Counted from the first letter of the stretch, positions 35,797 through 44,840 are shown. The stretch: DNA of 64,000 nucleotides from CAZYJR01 sp964647905 (GCA_964647905.1 CAZYJR010000011.1:1-64000), one strand, 5' to 3'. Notes: generated by a model not told the origin, from the sequence alone. A program made the numbers and translations.

Positions 35797-36717
35797 TCAC
35801 CAGAAGGTCTCAGGGATATGGATCCTGTCCCCGGGCTGCAAGAGGGGATCCGGGGCTTTGCCTTCGCGCACGTCCTTGAGGTTGACCTCTATCGTCTCGG
35901 TCGCCCCGTTGTCTTGGCGGATGATCTTGGCCCGGTTCGGGGCGGCGAAGCGGTCGAAGCCGCCGGCCAGGATGCAGGCGTTCATGGCGGTCATGCCGGG
36001 CCGGAAGTCGTAAAGACCGGGCTTCTTGACCTCACCGTCTACATAGATCTTGGATTGGGCCGCATCCTGGGATTTCTCCAGTGGAATGTAGACCAGGTCG
36101 CCGGGCCGGAGCTCAACGTTTGCCGACATGTCGCCCTGGTCCAGGAGCCGCTTCAGGTCCACCCTGAGAGGCTCTGTGGCCGCCGCCAGCTCCGCTGCAT
36201 CCTTCCCGGCGGCCGCCTCGGTTGCGCCATGGCGCATGATGTAGGCCACGTTGCCGCGATCCGAGACCACGCCCTCGGCCTTGGCTATGAGCTCCATCAG
36301 GCTGTACTCGCTTCGGGTCTCGTAGAGGCCGGGTTTTTCGACCGCGCCGGAGATGTAATAGTGGAGGCTCCGGAACTCCTTGACTGATATGTTTACCTCC
36401 GGGTTTACAAAGTAGTCCCGGGCGAGCGGATCCCTTATTCTCTGCTCCAATTCGCTTGTGGTCAGCCCGGCGGCTTGAAGCTCCCCGATGAAGGGGGCGT
36501 TGACCGTGCCGCGGGTCGTGACGGTGAGGTCGGACGAGTATTGCTCTTCGCCTCCTGCAAACACCGAGACGGAGATCACGTCGTTGGGGCCGATACGGTA
36601 AGCCTCGGGTTGAGAGAAGGCGGACTGGGGCCGGAGAGGGGCGGTCAGACAGAATACCCACAGGCAGAGTCTGAAGAGGTGGTATGTAAAATCTCTGTGA
36701 TGCGAAGCTTGAGCCAT
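35797..36717 (-). CDS. Wza-type polysaccharide export protein (SLBB)
   Basis: A 306-residue secreted protein with an N-terminal signal peptide and the Poly_export start YRIGPNDVISVSVFAGGEEQ. Two or three SLBB-type units follow (YYISGAVEKPGLYETRSEYS; KIYVDGEVKKPGLYDFRPGM), and it ends with LLQPGDRIHIPETFW. It should form the outer-membrane/periplasmic exit channel with the Wzz-like protein. No clear lipobox cysteine is seen, so it may lack the Wza lipid anchor. Confidence 0.88.
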   Translation of the reverse strand: MAQASHHRDFTYHLFRLCLWVFCLTAPLRPQSAFSQPEAYRIGPNDVISVSVFAGGEEQYSSDLTVTTRGTVNAPFIGELQAAGLTTSELEQRIRDPLARDYFVNPEVNISVKEFRSLHYYISGAVEKPGLYETRSEYSLMELIAKAEGVVSDRGNVAYIMRHGATEAAAGKDAAELAAATEPLRVDLKRLLDQGDMSANVELRPGDLVYIPLEKSQDAAQSKIYVDGEVKKPGLYDFRPGMTAMNACILAGGFDRFAAPNRAKIIRQDNGATETIEVNLKDVREGKAPDPLLQPGDRIHIPETFW

Positions 36718-36905
36718 TATACCTTGGACTCGGAAAGGCCTGGGTGGGAAGACCTTTTTCTTGATTGTATCGGCCTCCTCCGGCGTTTTCTTGAGACCCG
36801 GACATCCGGCATTTCTCGTGCGTGCCGGGTTTCTCCTGAATATCCTCCGGGCCCGGGGGCATGAAAAAATCGCCGTATATGCATCGGGACATGCCGGAGT
36901 CGATG

Positions 36906-38216
36906 CTAGTAGTAGATCCCCTCCTCGGTATAGCCTCCACGGCTCTCCAAGTCGAAATTGAAGTTGAGCATCAGCATTACGAACTCGTTGCTGAAGCTTC
37001 CCCCCTGGATGTTTGAGTCTCGGTCCTTGAGGCCGACCGTGAGCGCCAGGTCCATTCGGCGCGAGATGAGGTAGGCGATGCTGCCTGCAAGGTACAGGGT
37101 GTCGTCCTCGCGCGTCTCCACGGTCCCGGCGTGCGTGAGGCCTTGCTGGGAGAGGTACTCGCTCATCTGGTAATAGCCCTTGATGCGGGCTTGTATCTTG
37201 CCGGCGAAAACGTGGCCCGCGTCCGCCGTCAGGCGGTAGGCGGTGTAGTCCTCCCCGTAATTGTTGAAGTTCCGCTCAAAGGCCAGGTAGCCGTGTGTGC
37301 GGGAGCGTACGAATTCGCCGCCCAGGTGGCGGCGGCCTTCGGGCGGCGGCGGGTTCTGCACCAGCACTGAGACCTTGTATGCCATGATGTCGCTCCCGTC
37401 TACTTCCGGATTGTCGTAGTCCCGGGTGTGGTAGCCCATCCCGGCGTCAAAGGCCAAGTACTTGTACCGCTTCTGGTAGATGAGCTTGATCTGACTCGAG
37501 GTATAGTCCCGGGCCATGCTGTCGTAGTCCATCCGCCAGTGTTGGAGATCCAGGTCGATTGTGGAGGTGCGTGTGGGGTCGTAGAGGATGTTGCCTATGA
37601 ATCGATGCTCCACCGAGTCGTTTGGGTTCCGCTTTGAATACCGGAGGTCCGTCCGCCGGTACCGGAGCCCGGCCGAGAACCTGTTTTCAAAGTCGTAGAA
37701 GGCCAGGGGGGTAAGTCTATTGATGCTGTATTTGTCCATCTCGATGGAGTCGCTCAGCCGGTCGTAGGCCGTGGGGTAGCGGGTGCGGTAATAGGCGTCG
37801 TCCAGGCCGAAGGTGATCCGGCGGCCGGGGCGGTGCCTCAGTTCGAGGGCGCCCAGGTGGCCCACGTAGTCCAGGTCCGAGATATCAGGGGCGCCTTGCG
37901 GAGCGCCGCCCACATCCTTGTACTTGTAGCCCTCCAGTGTGTAGTGAAGCGTGGCCTTGGTCTTGGGCGTCTCCATGCCGAGCTTGATTCCGGGCTGCAG
38001 GAGGAAGGTATAAACGTCCCGCTCGTTTTCCTCGGTGCTGAAGAAGTTGGTCTCCATTCGACCGCCCGAAGTGACCATGGGCTCTATGTTCAACTTCGGC
38101 AAGGCGGCGGCGGGCGGGACGGCGGAACCCCAAACGCATAGCAGGACGGACAAAGCGGTGATCAGCGGTTCAAACAACCGGCCCCCGGCGCTTCTTTGCT
38201 TCAAGGCAATGCTCAT
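36906..38216 (-). CDS. Outer-membrane beta-barrel protein of the EPS locus
   Basis: A 436-residue protein with a signal peptide and many short amphipathic beta strands with aromatic girdles (LRYRRTDLRYSKRN, KYKDVGGAP, MDLALTVGLKDRDSN), ending in LMLNFNFDLESRGG and a short tail. It resembles outer-membrane proteins found next to Wza/Wzz in PEP-CTERM-linked EPS loci. A role as pore or Wza partner is inference. It is the first gene of the export group; the 296 bases upstream (38217-38512) contain no gene and no convincing promoter or riboswitch that I could define. Confidence 0.75.
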   Translation of the reverse strand: MSIALKQRSAGGRLFEPLITALSVLLCVWGSAVPPAAALPKLNIEPMVTSGGRMETNFFSTEENERDVYTFLLQPGIKLGMETPKTKATLHYTLEGYKYKDVGGAPQGAPDISDLDYVGHLGALELRHRPGRRITFGLDDAYYRTRYPTAYDRLSDSIEMDKYSINRLTPLAFYDFENRFSAGLRYRRTDLRYSKRNPNDSVEHRFIGNILYDPTRTSTIDLDLQHWRMDYDSMARDYTSSQIKLIYQKRYKYLAFDAGMGYHTRDYDNPEVDGSDIMAYKVSVLVQNPPPPEGRRHLGGEFVRSRTHGYLAFERNFNNYGEDYTAYRLTADAGHVFAGKIQARIKGYYQMSEYLSQQGLTHAGTVETREDDTLYLAGSIAYLISRRMDLALTVGLKDRDSNIQGGSFSNEFVMLMLNFNFDLESRGGYTEEGIYY

Positions 38217-38512
38217 GGCTCTTACCTGTCACCGCTCTCTTGGTTCACGGCTCTCGTAAGAGATTGGACATCGTTCCCGGAGGCGGAATGTGTCTCACGA
38301 TTGCCCCTGCCGGCATCCAATGGAAGTAAAAGACCACTAACGGCACAGCAAGTTCCGTACCGTTGGGGACGATCCGGCCCGGAGCAAACATGGCCCATCA
38401 CGATGGCACTGTTGCCTGTGCCTGTCAAGCGGCATGTTGCGTATGGATCCGCTCTTTCGGGTGGTAAGAGAAGGATACGGCCGCGGCCGGCGCTCAACTC
38501 CCCGGAGAGTGC
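38217..38512. other. Intergenic region upstream of the EPS export genes
   Basis: Roughly 300 bases between the barrel gene and the Cache-domain gene. A 92-codon frame exists on the minus strand (38222-38497) but its Arg/Gly/Ser-rich composition looks non-coding. The minus strand has a GC-rich, potentially structured part (about 38370-38430) that could be an untranslated leader. Confidence 0.35.
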
Positions 38513-39175
38513 TCACACCGGGCTGGCCGGCCTGGTGTCGTCAAACGGTATGGCGTCGTCCAGGGGGATGAAGAAGCCGGGGTCTATGGGTTCCTCGTAT
38601 GCCTCGACGGTCTCCATGTAAAAGCCCGTGCCTACAACCCAGCCGAACGGCTCGTAGAGTCGGACCAGGGAGCTCTTGGGTTCTGGGGCCTGGCCCGTGG
38701 GGTCGGGCCAGAGATAGGTTACGAAGCCCCCGCCCTCTTCCAGGCAGGTCTCTATGAATTCCACGAATATCAGCTTGCCCTCGGCATCGCGCATGTTCAT
38801 CAGGACATTGCCCTCCAACCGGGGGATCGTGGGGTGCACCAGCATGCGGCCCTGGAGGTCGTTCGCCCAGAAGTACTGCTGCCCGTCGGCGCCCCATCTG
38901 TAGTTCCGGATGAACTCCATCGCCCGCTGCTGTTTTTCCTCCAGGCTCAGGCCCTCGTCCGCATTGATTTCCTCGAGTGTCTGAATGACCTTTTCCATGG
39001 CTTCCTGTATGGTCTCTTGGTATTCGGCGGGGGGGCTGACCGGGACTGCGGCGTCCTTGGCTGCAATCACAACAGGCTTGCTCTGCGCTGATGCGGCCCC
39101 TTCAATATGCGGAGCGGCCGTGACGAACAGCACGCATACAATGACGGTGATCAAATGACCGGGCGAAGGCGTCAT
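38513..39175 (-). CDS. Secreted single-Cache-domain protein
   Basis: A 220-residue protein with an N-terminal signal peptide and a Cache-type sensor fold: QQRAMEFIRNYRWGADGQQY, FWANDLQGRMLVHPTIPRLE, then GGFVTYLWPDP and YEPFGWVVGTGFYMETVE. These segments match single Cache domains that bind small ligands in methyl-accepting proteins and kinases. No membrane helix or signalling domain follows, so the protein is a free periplasmic sensor or enzyme. Its neighbour on the other strand encodes a HAMP protein, which could act with it. Confidence 0.8.
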   Translation of the reverse strand: MTPSPGHLITVIVCVLFVTAAPHIEGAASAQSKPVVIAAKDAAVPVSPPAEYQETIQEAMEKVIQTLEEINADEGLSLEEKQQRAMEFIRNYRWGADGQQYFWANDLQGRMLVHPTIPRLEGNVLMNMRDAEGKLIFVEFIETCLEEGGGFVTYLWPDPTGQAPEPKSSLVRLYEPFGWVVGTGFYMETVEAYEEPIDPGFFIPLDDAIPFDDTRPASPV

Positions 39176-39367
39176 CGTTTTGTCTCCTGTTCCAATCGGT
39201 TCGCCAAAAAACTATCCAATTTTGCAGTTGATGTCAAGTTTTTTGGGGTGCCGGCGCCACCCTGTTTGTTTTCGGGGATATTCCGTGTACCATGCAGGCT
39301 GGAATCGATTTTGCAACTGATTCAAGGTCCCTTGAGTTTCAAGGTGACCCGGTTATGGAGGTCGGAA

Positions 39368-39943
39368 ATGACTCGAATCAATAAGGCTTTGTTTCTCTGC
39401 CTGTCCCTCGCCGTGCTTGCCGGGGCGGGGGCCTGCTCGGGCGATCCCGGGGATGACGAGGGGGAGGTCGTTGCCCGCATAAACGATTACGAGCTCACCC
39501 TGAAGGAGTATGAGACCCAGTTGAACTCGGACGTCGGGGTCTCTGAACTCTATCGTCTCACCCGGGAAGACAAGCGCGAGTTCCTGGACCGCCTCGTCCG
39601 AAAGGAACTGCTCCTTCAAGAGGCCATGCGGCGGAAGCTGGATCAGCGGGAGGAGTTCGTCAGGGCCATTGAACGCTACTGGGAGGCCACCCTGATCCGC
39701 GATCTCATGGTCATCGCGGGCAAGGAGCTTTCGGAGCGGGTCTCCATTACCCAGGAGGACATTCGGGCCCGGTATGAAAAGATGAAGCAGGCCAACCCGG
39801 ACCTGCCTGAGTTCGAGGAGATGAGGGAGGGCATAGGCCGGACCCTGCTGGAAGAGGAGCGCCGGGCCAGGCTGGACGCCTGGATGGACAGACTTCGCAA
39901 GGAAGCCGATGTGGAGGTGAACGAGGATCTCATCAAACCATGA
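39368..39943 (+). CDS. SurA-N-like periplasmic lipoprotein
   Basis: A 191-residue protein with a lipoprotein-like signal (LFLCLSLAVLAGAGACSG) and a SurA-N/PpiC-associated chaperone domain: EVVARINDYELTLKEYETQL, then DKREFLDRLVRKELLLQEAM and EERRARLDAWMDRLRKEADV at the end. No parvulin isomerase domain is present, so a chaperone or adaptor role is more likely than isomerase action. ATG 39368 has GGAGG at a good distance; an open frame upstream (from 39107) is out of character and rejected. Confidence 0.83.
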   Translation: MTRINKALFLCLSLAVLAGAGACSGDPGDDEGEVVARINDYELTLKEYETQLNSDVGVSELYRLTREDKREFLDRLVRKELLLQEAMRRKLDQREEFVRAIERYWEATLIRDLMVIAGKELSERVSITQEDIRARYEKMKQANPDLPEFEEMREGIGRTLLEEERRARLDAWMDRLRKEADVEVNEDLIKP

Positions 39944-39980
39944 AGCGGGCCCGGGGGCTCGCCATCCGGGGAGGGCGGTC

Positions 39981-40541
39981 ATGGCCGAGAACAGACCTTA
40001 TCGACGAAAGCAGTACTTCATCAAGAGGGGATACCAGACTAGGTTCATCCTGAAGTTCTGTCTATTGGTGCTGGTGGGGGCCGTGGTCTCAACGGTCCTG
40101 CTCTACATGATGGCCGAGGGGTCCCTAACTTCCACATACGAGAACTCCAGGCTCATGGTGAGGACCACATCCGTGGCCATACTGCCCGCCGTGATCTACA
40201 CAAACCTGATCACCCTGGGCCTGGTCACGGTGGCCTGCATCTTCGTGGTGCTCTACATCTCCCACAGGATAGCCGGCCCTTTGTACCGATTTGAAAAGGA
40301 GCTCTCCGAGATCGCCGAAGGCGATCTTACAAAGGTCGTGCAGTTGAGAAAGAAGGACGAGATCACGGATATGGCCCAAAGCCTGAACAGGATGACCACT
40401 TCCCTGAGGGAGCGGCTGATCGAGCTAAGCGGGCAGTTGGATGAGGCCGCGAGGGTGGCCGAGGAAGAAAACGCATCCGAGCATCTCGTGCAGAAGCTGA
40501 ACGAAGCCAGGGACACGGTTCACGACAAGTTCAGGGTGTAG
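39981..40541 (+). CDS. HAMP-domain membrane protein
   Basis: A 186-residue protein with two membrane helices (FILKFCLLVLVGAVVSTVLL; LITLGLVTVACIFVVLYISH) and a HAMP domain (HRIAGPLYRFEKELSEIAEG, DLTKVVQLRKKDEITDMAQS) followed by a coiled coil. It has a small periplasmic part and no output domain, so it may pass a signal to a separate partner, perhaps from the Cache protein next door. It lies 37 bp after the lipoprotein gene and 13 bp before a secreted zincin-like gene, forming a three-gene operon. Confidence 0.85.
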   Translation: MAENRPYRRKQYFIKRGYQTRFILKFCLLVLVGAVVSTVLLYMMAEGSLTSTYENSRLMVRTTSVAILPAVIYTNLITLGLVTVACIFVVLYISHRIAGPLYRFEKELSEIAEGDLTKVVQLRKKDEITDMAQSLNRMTTSLRERLIELSGQLDEAARVAEEENASEHLVQKLNEARDTVHDKFRV

Positions 40542-40554
40542 CCCCTGCTATATC

Positions 40555-41139
40555 ATGAAGCCGCGCAAGCAAATACTCCTCGGAATAGTCTCGGCCCTGG
40601 TGATTGCAGGGCTTGTCCCACTTTTGCCGGGCTCGGCTGTTCGGGCGCAGGATCCCCTCTCGCGGAAGCTGGTTACCAAGAACACCGTTTTGCTGTACCG
40701 CAGCATGGAAGACCTGGCGCGTTTCGACTCCAAGGTCAATTATTCATCAGGGGGCGGCCTGAGCAGCCTCTTTTCCTCCAGGCCTAAAGGGGATGATCTG
40801 CTCGATGCGGTGGCCGAAAAGGTGGATGCTCTTTACGAGCGTGTCCAGGAGATTCTTGATATGAGGGGGGAAATGGAAAAGGTGACCCTCCGCTTGTACC
40901 CGGATCAGGACGCACTGGCCCGGGCGTGGCAGGCCTTCACCGGGGGCCGCAACCTCAGGGTCCGGGCCTGGTACAACTATGAGCGCAACACCATCCATTT
41001 CAACGTAAAGGACGTGCACGAGGGAGTGGTGGCCCATGAGATGGCCCACGCCATAATCGACCACTACCTGCTGGTAAGGCCGCCCCGCGCCACGGCCGAA
41101 ATCCTCGCCCGCTACGTGGATGAGCACCTCAACCACTAG
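40555..41139 (+). CDS. Secreted zincin-like protein with HEMAH motif
   Basis: A 194-residue exported protein: signal peptide (ILLGIVSALVIAGLVPLLPG, cleaved near VRAQ), then a body ending in VVAHEMAHAIIDHYLLVRP. HEMAH is an HExxH zinc motif, and the later Glu in RATAEILARYVDEHL could be a third ligand, as in MA-clan peptidases. The reading RAWYNYERNTIHFNVKDVHE before it resembles peptidase-MA-like proteins. Substrate unknown; it could trim secreted proteins. Confidence 0.75.
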   Translation: MKPRKQILLGIVSALVIAGLVPLLPGSAVRAQDPLSRKLVTKNTVLLYRSMEDLARFDSKVNYSSGGGLSSLFSSRPKGDDLLDAVAEKVDALYERVQEILDMRGEMEKVTLRLYPDQDALARAWQAFTGGRNLRVRAWYNYERNTIHFNVKDVHEGVVAHEMAHAIIDHYLLVRPPRATAEILARYVDEHLNH

Positions 41140-41289
41140 ATCATTCTATGTTTTACTTTGAAATCATTCCGCTTTTTTCAGTTGTCCTGCAGTGATATTC
41201 CGTCCTCTTGAATGACTTTGTGTGAACGCATGGATTGATAGAGTCCAGTATTCCACCCTTCTCGAATTCTTTCGGCTATTATTCAGAGC

Positions 41290-41658
41290 TTATCCACGGA
41301 TCCTAATTCTATGCGCCTCTACTATAAGTAATTTGCCTTTATAGTATTCCATGTCCGAATGGGAGGATAAGAAATCAGTTAGATTGTTCATGATCTGCTG
41401 GGTAATCTCAGGATGATTTCTTACCTGAAGGGCTATAATTCCTTTAAATTTCTCAGGAGGATATCTAACTATATCAGCAAAATCACTATCTAGGGAGAGA
41501 AGAACAGCATCAAGCTCTTGCGCCTTGGAAATAACCATCAAATCAGAGGAATCTTGAGATATCTGATCTTTAAGACGAAATACCTTATGACCTGCACCAC
41601 GAAGTGTTTCTATTATTGAGTTGGCAACACAGTGATCTGCGAATAATGTGAGCGACAT
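41290..41658 (-). CDS. DUF5615 PIN-like toxin
   Basis: A 122-residue protein with the DUF5615 signature: FADHCVANSIIETLRGAGHK with the first acid residues, DQISQDSSDLMVISKAQELD and AVLLSLDSDFADIVRYPP (LTLDxDF-like), then KGIIALQVRNH. It is a PIN-like nuclease partner of DUF433 proteins. It overlaps the antitoxin gene by 1 bp. AT-rich compared with its neighbours. Confidence 0.85.
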   Translation of the reverse strand: MSLTLFADHCVANSIIETLRGAGHKVFRLKDQISQDSSDLMVISKAQELDAVLLSLDSDFADIVRYPPEKFKGIIALQVRNHPEITQQIMNNLTDFLSSHSDMEYYKGKLLIVEAHRIRIRG

Positions 41659-41882
41659 TAAGCCGCAACCTCAAAGTCAGCCAATGTACGAGCATAATCT
41701 AAACATGCTGTAATATGATCTTTAGTGAGATCTGGAAACTCTTTGATAATTTCGTCAGTTGTGTTGCCTGCGGCGAAATATCCAAGAACGAGGCTTACAG
41801 GTATCCTTGTCCCTTTTATGCGGGGTTTGCCACGAATAACTTCAGGCGTGCTTACTATATGGTCCTTCCAGTTTGCTTTCAT
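41658..41882 (-). CDS. DUF433 antitoxin
   Basis: A 74-residue helix-turn-helix protein: HIVSTPEVIRGKPRIKGTRI, PVSLVLGYFAAGNTTDEIIK, EFPDLTKDHITACLDYARTL. This is the usual full-length DUF433 domain that precedes a DUF5615 toxin gene. It would neutralise the toxin and repress the module. Confidence 0.9.
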   Translation of the reverse strand: MKANWKDHIVSTPEVIRGKPRIKGTRIPVSLVLGYFAAGNTTDEIIKEFPDLTKDHITACLDYARTLADFEVAA

Positions 41883-41896
41883 GCTTAATCCTCACT

Positions 41897-42045
41897 TCAA
41901 AATTCAATCTCCCTGAGCAAGTCTTTGCTCCTTGTCAAATCGTCTTTTTCACCAGCTATCACCTTCTTGCAACTGCTGTCTAGCCTGTCCGGAAGGATAG
42001 CATGGGCTGTTGGTGGAGGCAACTGCTTCCGTGGGAATCATAGAT
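41897..42045 (-). pseudogene. Phd antitoxin 3' remnant with leader
   Basis: On the minus strand the frame ending at 41897 reads GEKDDLTRSKDLLREIEF, which matches the end of the antitoxin at 5912-6163 (GEEIDLKRTKDIPREVEL). The DNA before it resembles that gene's leader (see 6164-6464), including the ribosome-binding GGTGAT. The body of the antitoxin between leader and tail is missing, so this is an internally deleted copy. Confidence 0.5.
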
Positions 42046-42816
42046 TTAGACCTTCCTGAGGATGAGCAGGACCCTTCTCCTAAGCATGCCCTTGTAGGTG
42101 CCGGTGGTGTCGGTGCACTCGAGCCGGTGGATGGGGGAGAGCCCGGCCGGGGAGGCCATTGTGCAGGCCTTCTCCGGTGTGTGGATGTTGAAGGTGAATG
42201 AGAGCTCGCGGGTCTCCTGCTGATTTTGACTGTTGGTGAAGGTGATCGCCTCGCAGGAGGTGAGGGTCCTGGAGAGCGGATCGGTGCTCCTGAGCCATGT
42301 CCATTCCACCGGGCCGAGGGTCTTGGTCACGAAGCTCCTCTTGAGAAACCTGGGCCGGTCGGTGGTGGAAAGGAAGTAGTCCGGGTGGGGGAGGTCCAGG
42401 AAAAGGACGCCCGAAGGGCAAAGGATGCGGGATGCCTCCATGAGTACCAGGCGGCCCTGGGGCTCGGGGAAAAGGGCCAGGCTGTTTCCGAGGAGGGTCA
42501 CGCAGTCGGCGGTCCCTGAGCGAATGGGCGCGGCGCAGACATCGGCAAGGGCAAGGCCCCCGCAGCCGTCCGAGGCCTGGGCCCCTTTTCTGACCAGGTA
42601 GGGGCTTATGTCCAGGCCTATGGAGGGGACGCCCATTCCGGCAAAGGCCAGTACGTGGCGGCCTGCACCGCAGCAGAGGTGGACCGCTTTCTTGAGGCCC
42701 TGGAGCCAGGGGGCCAGGAGCTCGAGCTCGATGCGGGTGAGGGCCTCGTCGGTGTGCTCGCAGTCGAGCTCGTAGGAGAGCTCGCCTTCCTTCAGGTAGT
42801 ACTGCCTCAGATCCAT
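42046..42816 (-). CDS. Class I SAM-dependent methyltransferase
   Basis: A 256-residue methyltransferase. Motif I is AVHLCCGAGRHVLAFAGMG, followed by SIGLDISPYLV (acidic end of strand two), then ADCVTLLGNSLALFPEPQGR, LMEASRILCPSGVLFLDLPH. The start MDLRQYYLKEGELSYELDCE overlaps the upstream gene by 10 bp; a longer frame to 43131 is only the shadow of that gene. It is the last gene of the five-gene RND operon and probably methylates a lipid or small-molecule product of that system. Confidence 0.85.
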   Translation of the reverse strand: MDLRQYYLKEGELSYELDCEHTDEALTRIELELLAPWLQGLKKAVHLCCGAGRHVLAFAGMGVPSIGLDISPYLVRKGAQASDGCGGLALADVCAAPIRSGTADCVTLLGNSLALFPEPQGRLVLMEASRILCPSGVLFLDLPHPDYFLSTTDRPRFLKRSFVTKTLGPVEWTWLRSTDPLSRTLTSCEAITFTNSQNQQETRELSFTFNIHTPEKACTMASPAGLSPIHRLECTDTTGTYKGMLRRRVLLILRKV

Positions 42817-44840
42817 AGCGACCCCGTCATCTTGTAGCGGTTGTCCGCCTTGCCCTCTTTCAGGAAGAACACCTGAAGCCCGGATAGGTGAATGCTCGGC
42901 CCCCGGCCGGTGAAGAGGATGTGGATCCGGTTCATCACGTGAAGATCCTCCTCCGGGGAGATGGGGGGAGGATCCAGGTAGGGCTGGAAGACCACCGGGT
43001 TTGTAGATCTCAGGCGGGCCTCGATATAGGGAATGAGAAGTATTTCTCCGATTCTCTCCCGGTCCTGATCGGGAACGGGTGTTTGGAAGTGTTTGACCCA
43101 GAAGGAGTCCAAGGCCTCGAGGATCCTGCATGAAAGAGCGGTGCAGGTCAGTCTTTCTCCGGGGCTTGCAGCTGATTGCAAAGATGCGTGGAGCTCGTTG
43201 TAGGCCCTGGAGTAGTGATCGGCGGCAAGGAGGCGGTTGGCAAGGGCGATGGAGAGCTGAACGAGGAAGGGCTTGAAGGTCATGTGCTCCAAGGCCTTTC
43301 GGGCCTCCCTATCGGCCGACTTGAAGAGCCCGGGCCGGGAGGATCTCAAGGCTTCGAGGTCCACGCCGAAGTGCTCCATTACCGTGGATTGGAGTAGGGA
43401 GTAGATTTCTTCCGCTTCAGTGGGCGGGGCCCTCAACAGGGTCTCCGCCTGAGTCCAAAACGGGTCCCGCCGGGTGCCCAAGCCCCTTCCCAGGGACCTT
43501 ATCATCATGTCCTTCAAGGCGGATTTGAGCTCCGGTCTTGTCCTAGCCAGGACCTTCCGGGCCTCGAGCGGGGTGGCCTCGAGGGCAAGGGGCCGGAGGT
43601 GAGATAAAATCAACTCGGCCGCAGGCCGGGTGCTGTCCGGGGCTGAAACCGCTACGGCCGAGCCTCCGAAAACGCCTCCAATGGCTACCTTCACCACCAT
43701 GGGGCCGGAGGGGCTGCCGGTGCTCTTGGATTCGGGGGCCGGTATGCGCCGGTCCCGGGAGAGGGCGGAAAGTGCCGCTGATATCTCCGGGGGCGGTGAC
43801 CTGAAGGTCCGGGCCGACCAGAGGCTGGTGGGCGGCAGGTGTGACCTCAGGCCTTGGAGCTCCTCGGGTGTGAGATTCAGGGTCTTTTGGTAGCCGGGGG
43901 AGGTGAGGAGCGCCAGGGTCGCCTTGGAGCGGAGGATCAGCCGGGCCAGGGGGGAGCAGTCAAGGGCGGTCTTGTTTTCCGCCAGGGCCCGGAGGATGGG
44001 GTGCCCCGGGGATAGGTCCTCGAGGTGTAGGTCGCAGCAGAGGATGTCGACGCGTGAGCCCGAGGCCGTCTCCAGGTGATCCCGGAAGACCAGCTCGTGG
44101 TCGAAGCAGAAGCAAGTCCTCTCTCCTTGGAGATGGAGCCGCTGGCAGAGGCTCAGGGTTGATCCGTAGATGTCGTCGTGCTCAACAAAGGCCATGAGGG
44201 GGCTGGGGGAGGGGGTGATTCCGTTTGCAAGGCAGTGGGACTCATAAGCGTGGCGGAGAGCTGAGCGGAAAGGGAGAACCGGGTCCTCTTCCACCGGGCT
44301 GAGGCCGGGAGGGATGTGCGGAGCCACCTCTTTTGAGACCAGGAAGCCCTCGTCAAGACCGCCTACGGCTCCCAGGTTCCACTCTATGCTCATGCGGTTG
44401 ATGTTGTCGTCTCCCAGGTGCGCGCCGGCCAGGTGGTCGGTGGTGCGGTAGGAGGAGAGGAGCTCTTGGAGGTGGGGAGGGAGAAAGCGGGTCAGGGCCG
44501 CCCGGTAGAATCTTTTGGTGGGAGAGCGGGGCTGGAGATATTCTTTCAGGACCTTTCGGATGATCGAGGCGTAGGTCCTTCCCCACCGAAAGAGTGCCTC
44601 TATCTCCTCAGGGTTGGTGGTTATGGGGAAGGGGTAGTACCTGAGGGGGCGCACAGGGTGGCCCAGGAGCTCCCTTCGGGATTCGAGGCGGGCTGATACT
44701 GTTTCGGGGAGCTTGTCCCTCGCCCGGTTCAGGGCCTCCTCGGCCAGGGTGATTTCCTCCGGGGCGGGGTGGAGCAGGGGGGCCTGGTTGAAGGTCCTTT
44801 GGTCCCGGAGGGCTTGGTATGGGCTGAGGTCGAGCTTCAA
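42807..44840 (-). CDS. Large protein of unknown function, possibly circularly permuted ATP-grasp
   Basis: A 677-residue protein without signal peptide or membrane helix. Some segments have the order seen in circularly permuted ATP-grasp proteins (DUF407/glutathionylspermidine-synthase-like): MSIEWNLGAVGGLDEGF (compare x-x-E-x-N-x-x-P-G-G), later NKTALDCSPLARLILRSKAT with LALLTSPGY, and PPTSLWSARTF, then PMVVKVAIGGVFGGSAVAV as a possible ATP-contacting Lys strand. That is suggestive, not proof. The C-terminal 250 residues have no motif that I know. It overlaps the RND gene by 4 bp and the methyltransferase by 10 bp. A ligase that makes the RND cargo is a reasonable hypothesis. Confidence 0.6.
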   Translation of the reverse strand: MKLDLSPYQALRDQRTFNQAPLLHPAPEEITLAEEALNRARDKLPETVSARLESRRELLGHPVRPLRYYPFPITTNPEEIEALFRWGRTYASIIRKVLKEYLQPRSPTKRFYRAALTRFLPPHLQELLSSYRTTDHLAGAHLGDDNINRMSIEWNLGAVGGLDEGFLVSKEVAPHIPPGLSPVEEDPVLPFRSALRHAYESHCLANGITPSPSPLMAFVEHDDIYGSTLSLCQRLHLQGERTCFCFDHELVFRDHLETASGSRVDILCCDLHLEDLSPGHPILRALAENKTALDCSPLARLILRSKATLALLTSPGYQKTLNLTPEELQGLRSHLPPTSLWSARTFRSPPPEISAALSALSRDRRIPAPESKSTGSPSGPMVVKVAIGGVFGGSAVAVSAPDSTRPAAELILSHLRPLALEATPLEARKVLARTRPELKSALKDMMIRSLGRGLGTRRDPFWTQAETLLRAPPTEAEEIYSLLQSTVMEHFGVDLEALRSSRPGLFKSADREARKALEHMTFKPFLVQLSIALANRLLAADHYSRAYNELHASLQSAASPGERLTCTALSCRILEALDSFWVKHFQTPVPDQDRERIGEILLIPYIEARLRSTNPVVFQPYLDPPPISPEEDLHVMNRIHILFTGRGPSIHLSGLQVFFLKEGKADNRYKMTGSLWI

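Noticed and set aside
38370..38440. c-di-GMP riboswitch-like pattern on the minus strand
   Set aside because: Some G/C blocks recall GEMM elements, but the conserved core bases and pairing are not present.
42820..43131. N-terminal extension of the methyltransferase
   Set aside because: The extra 105 residues are Pro/Arg/Gly-rich and lie inside the upstream gene; the fold begins at MDLRQYYLKE.
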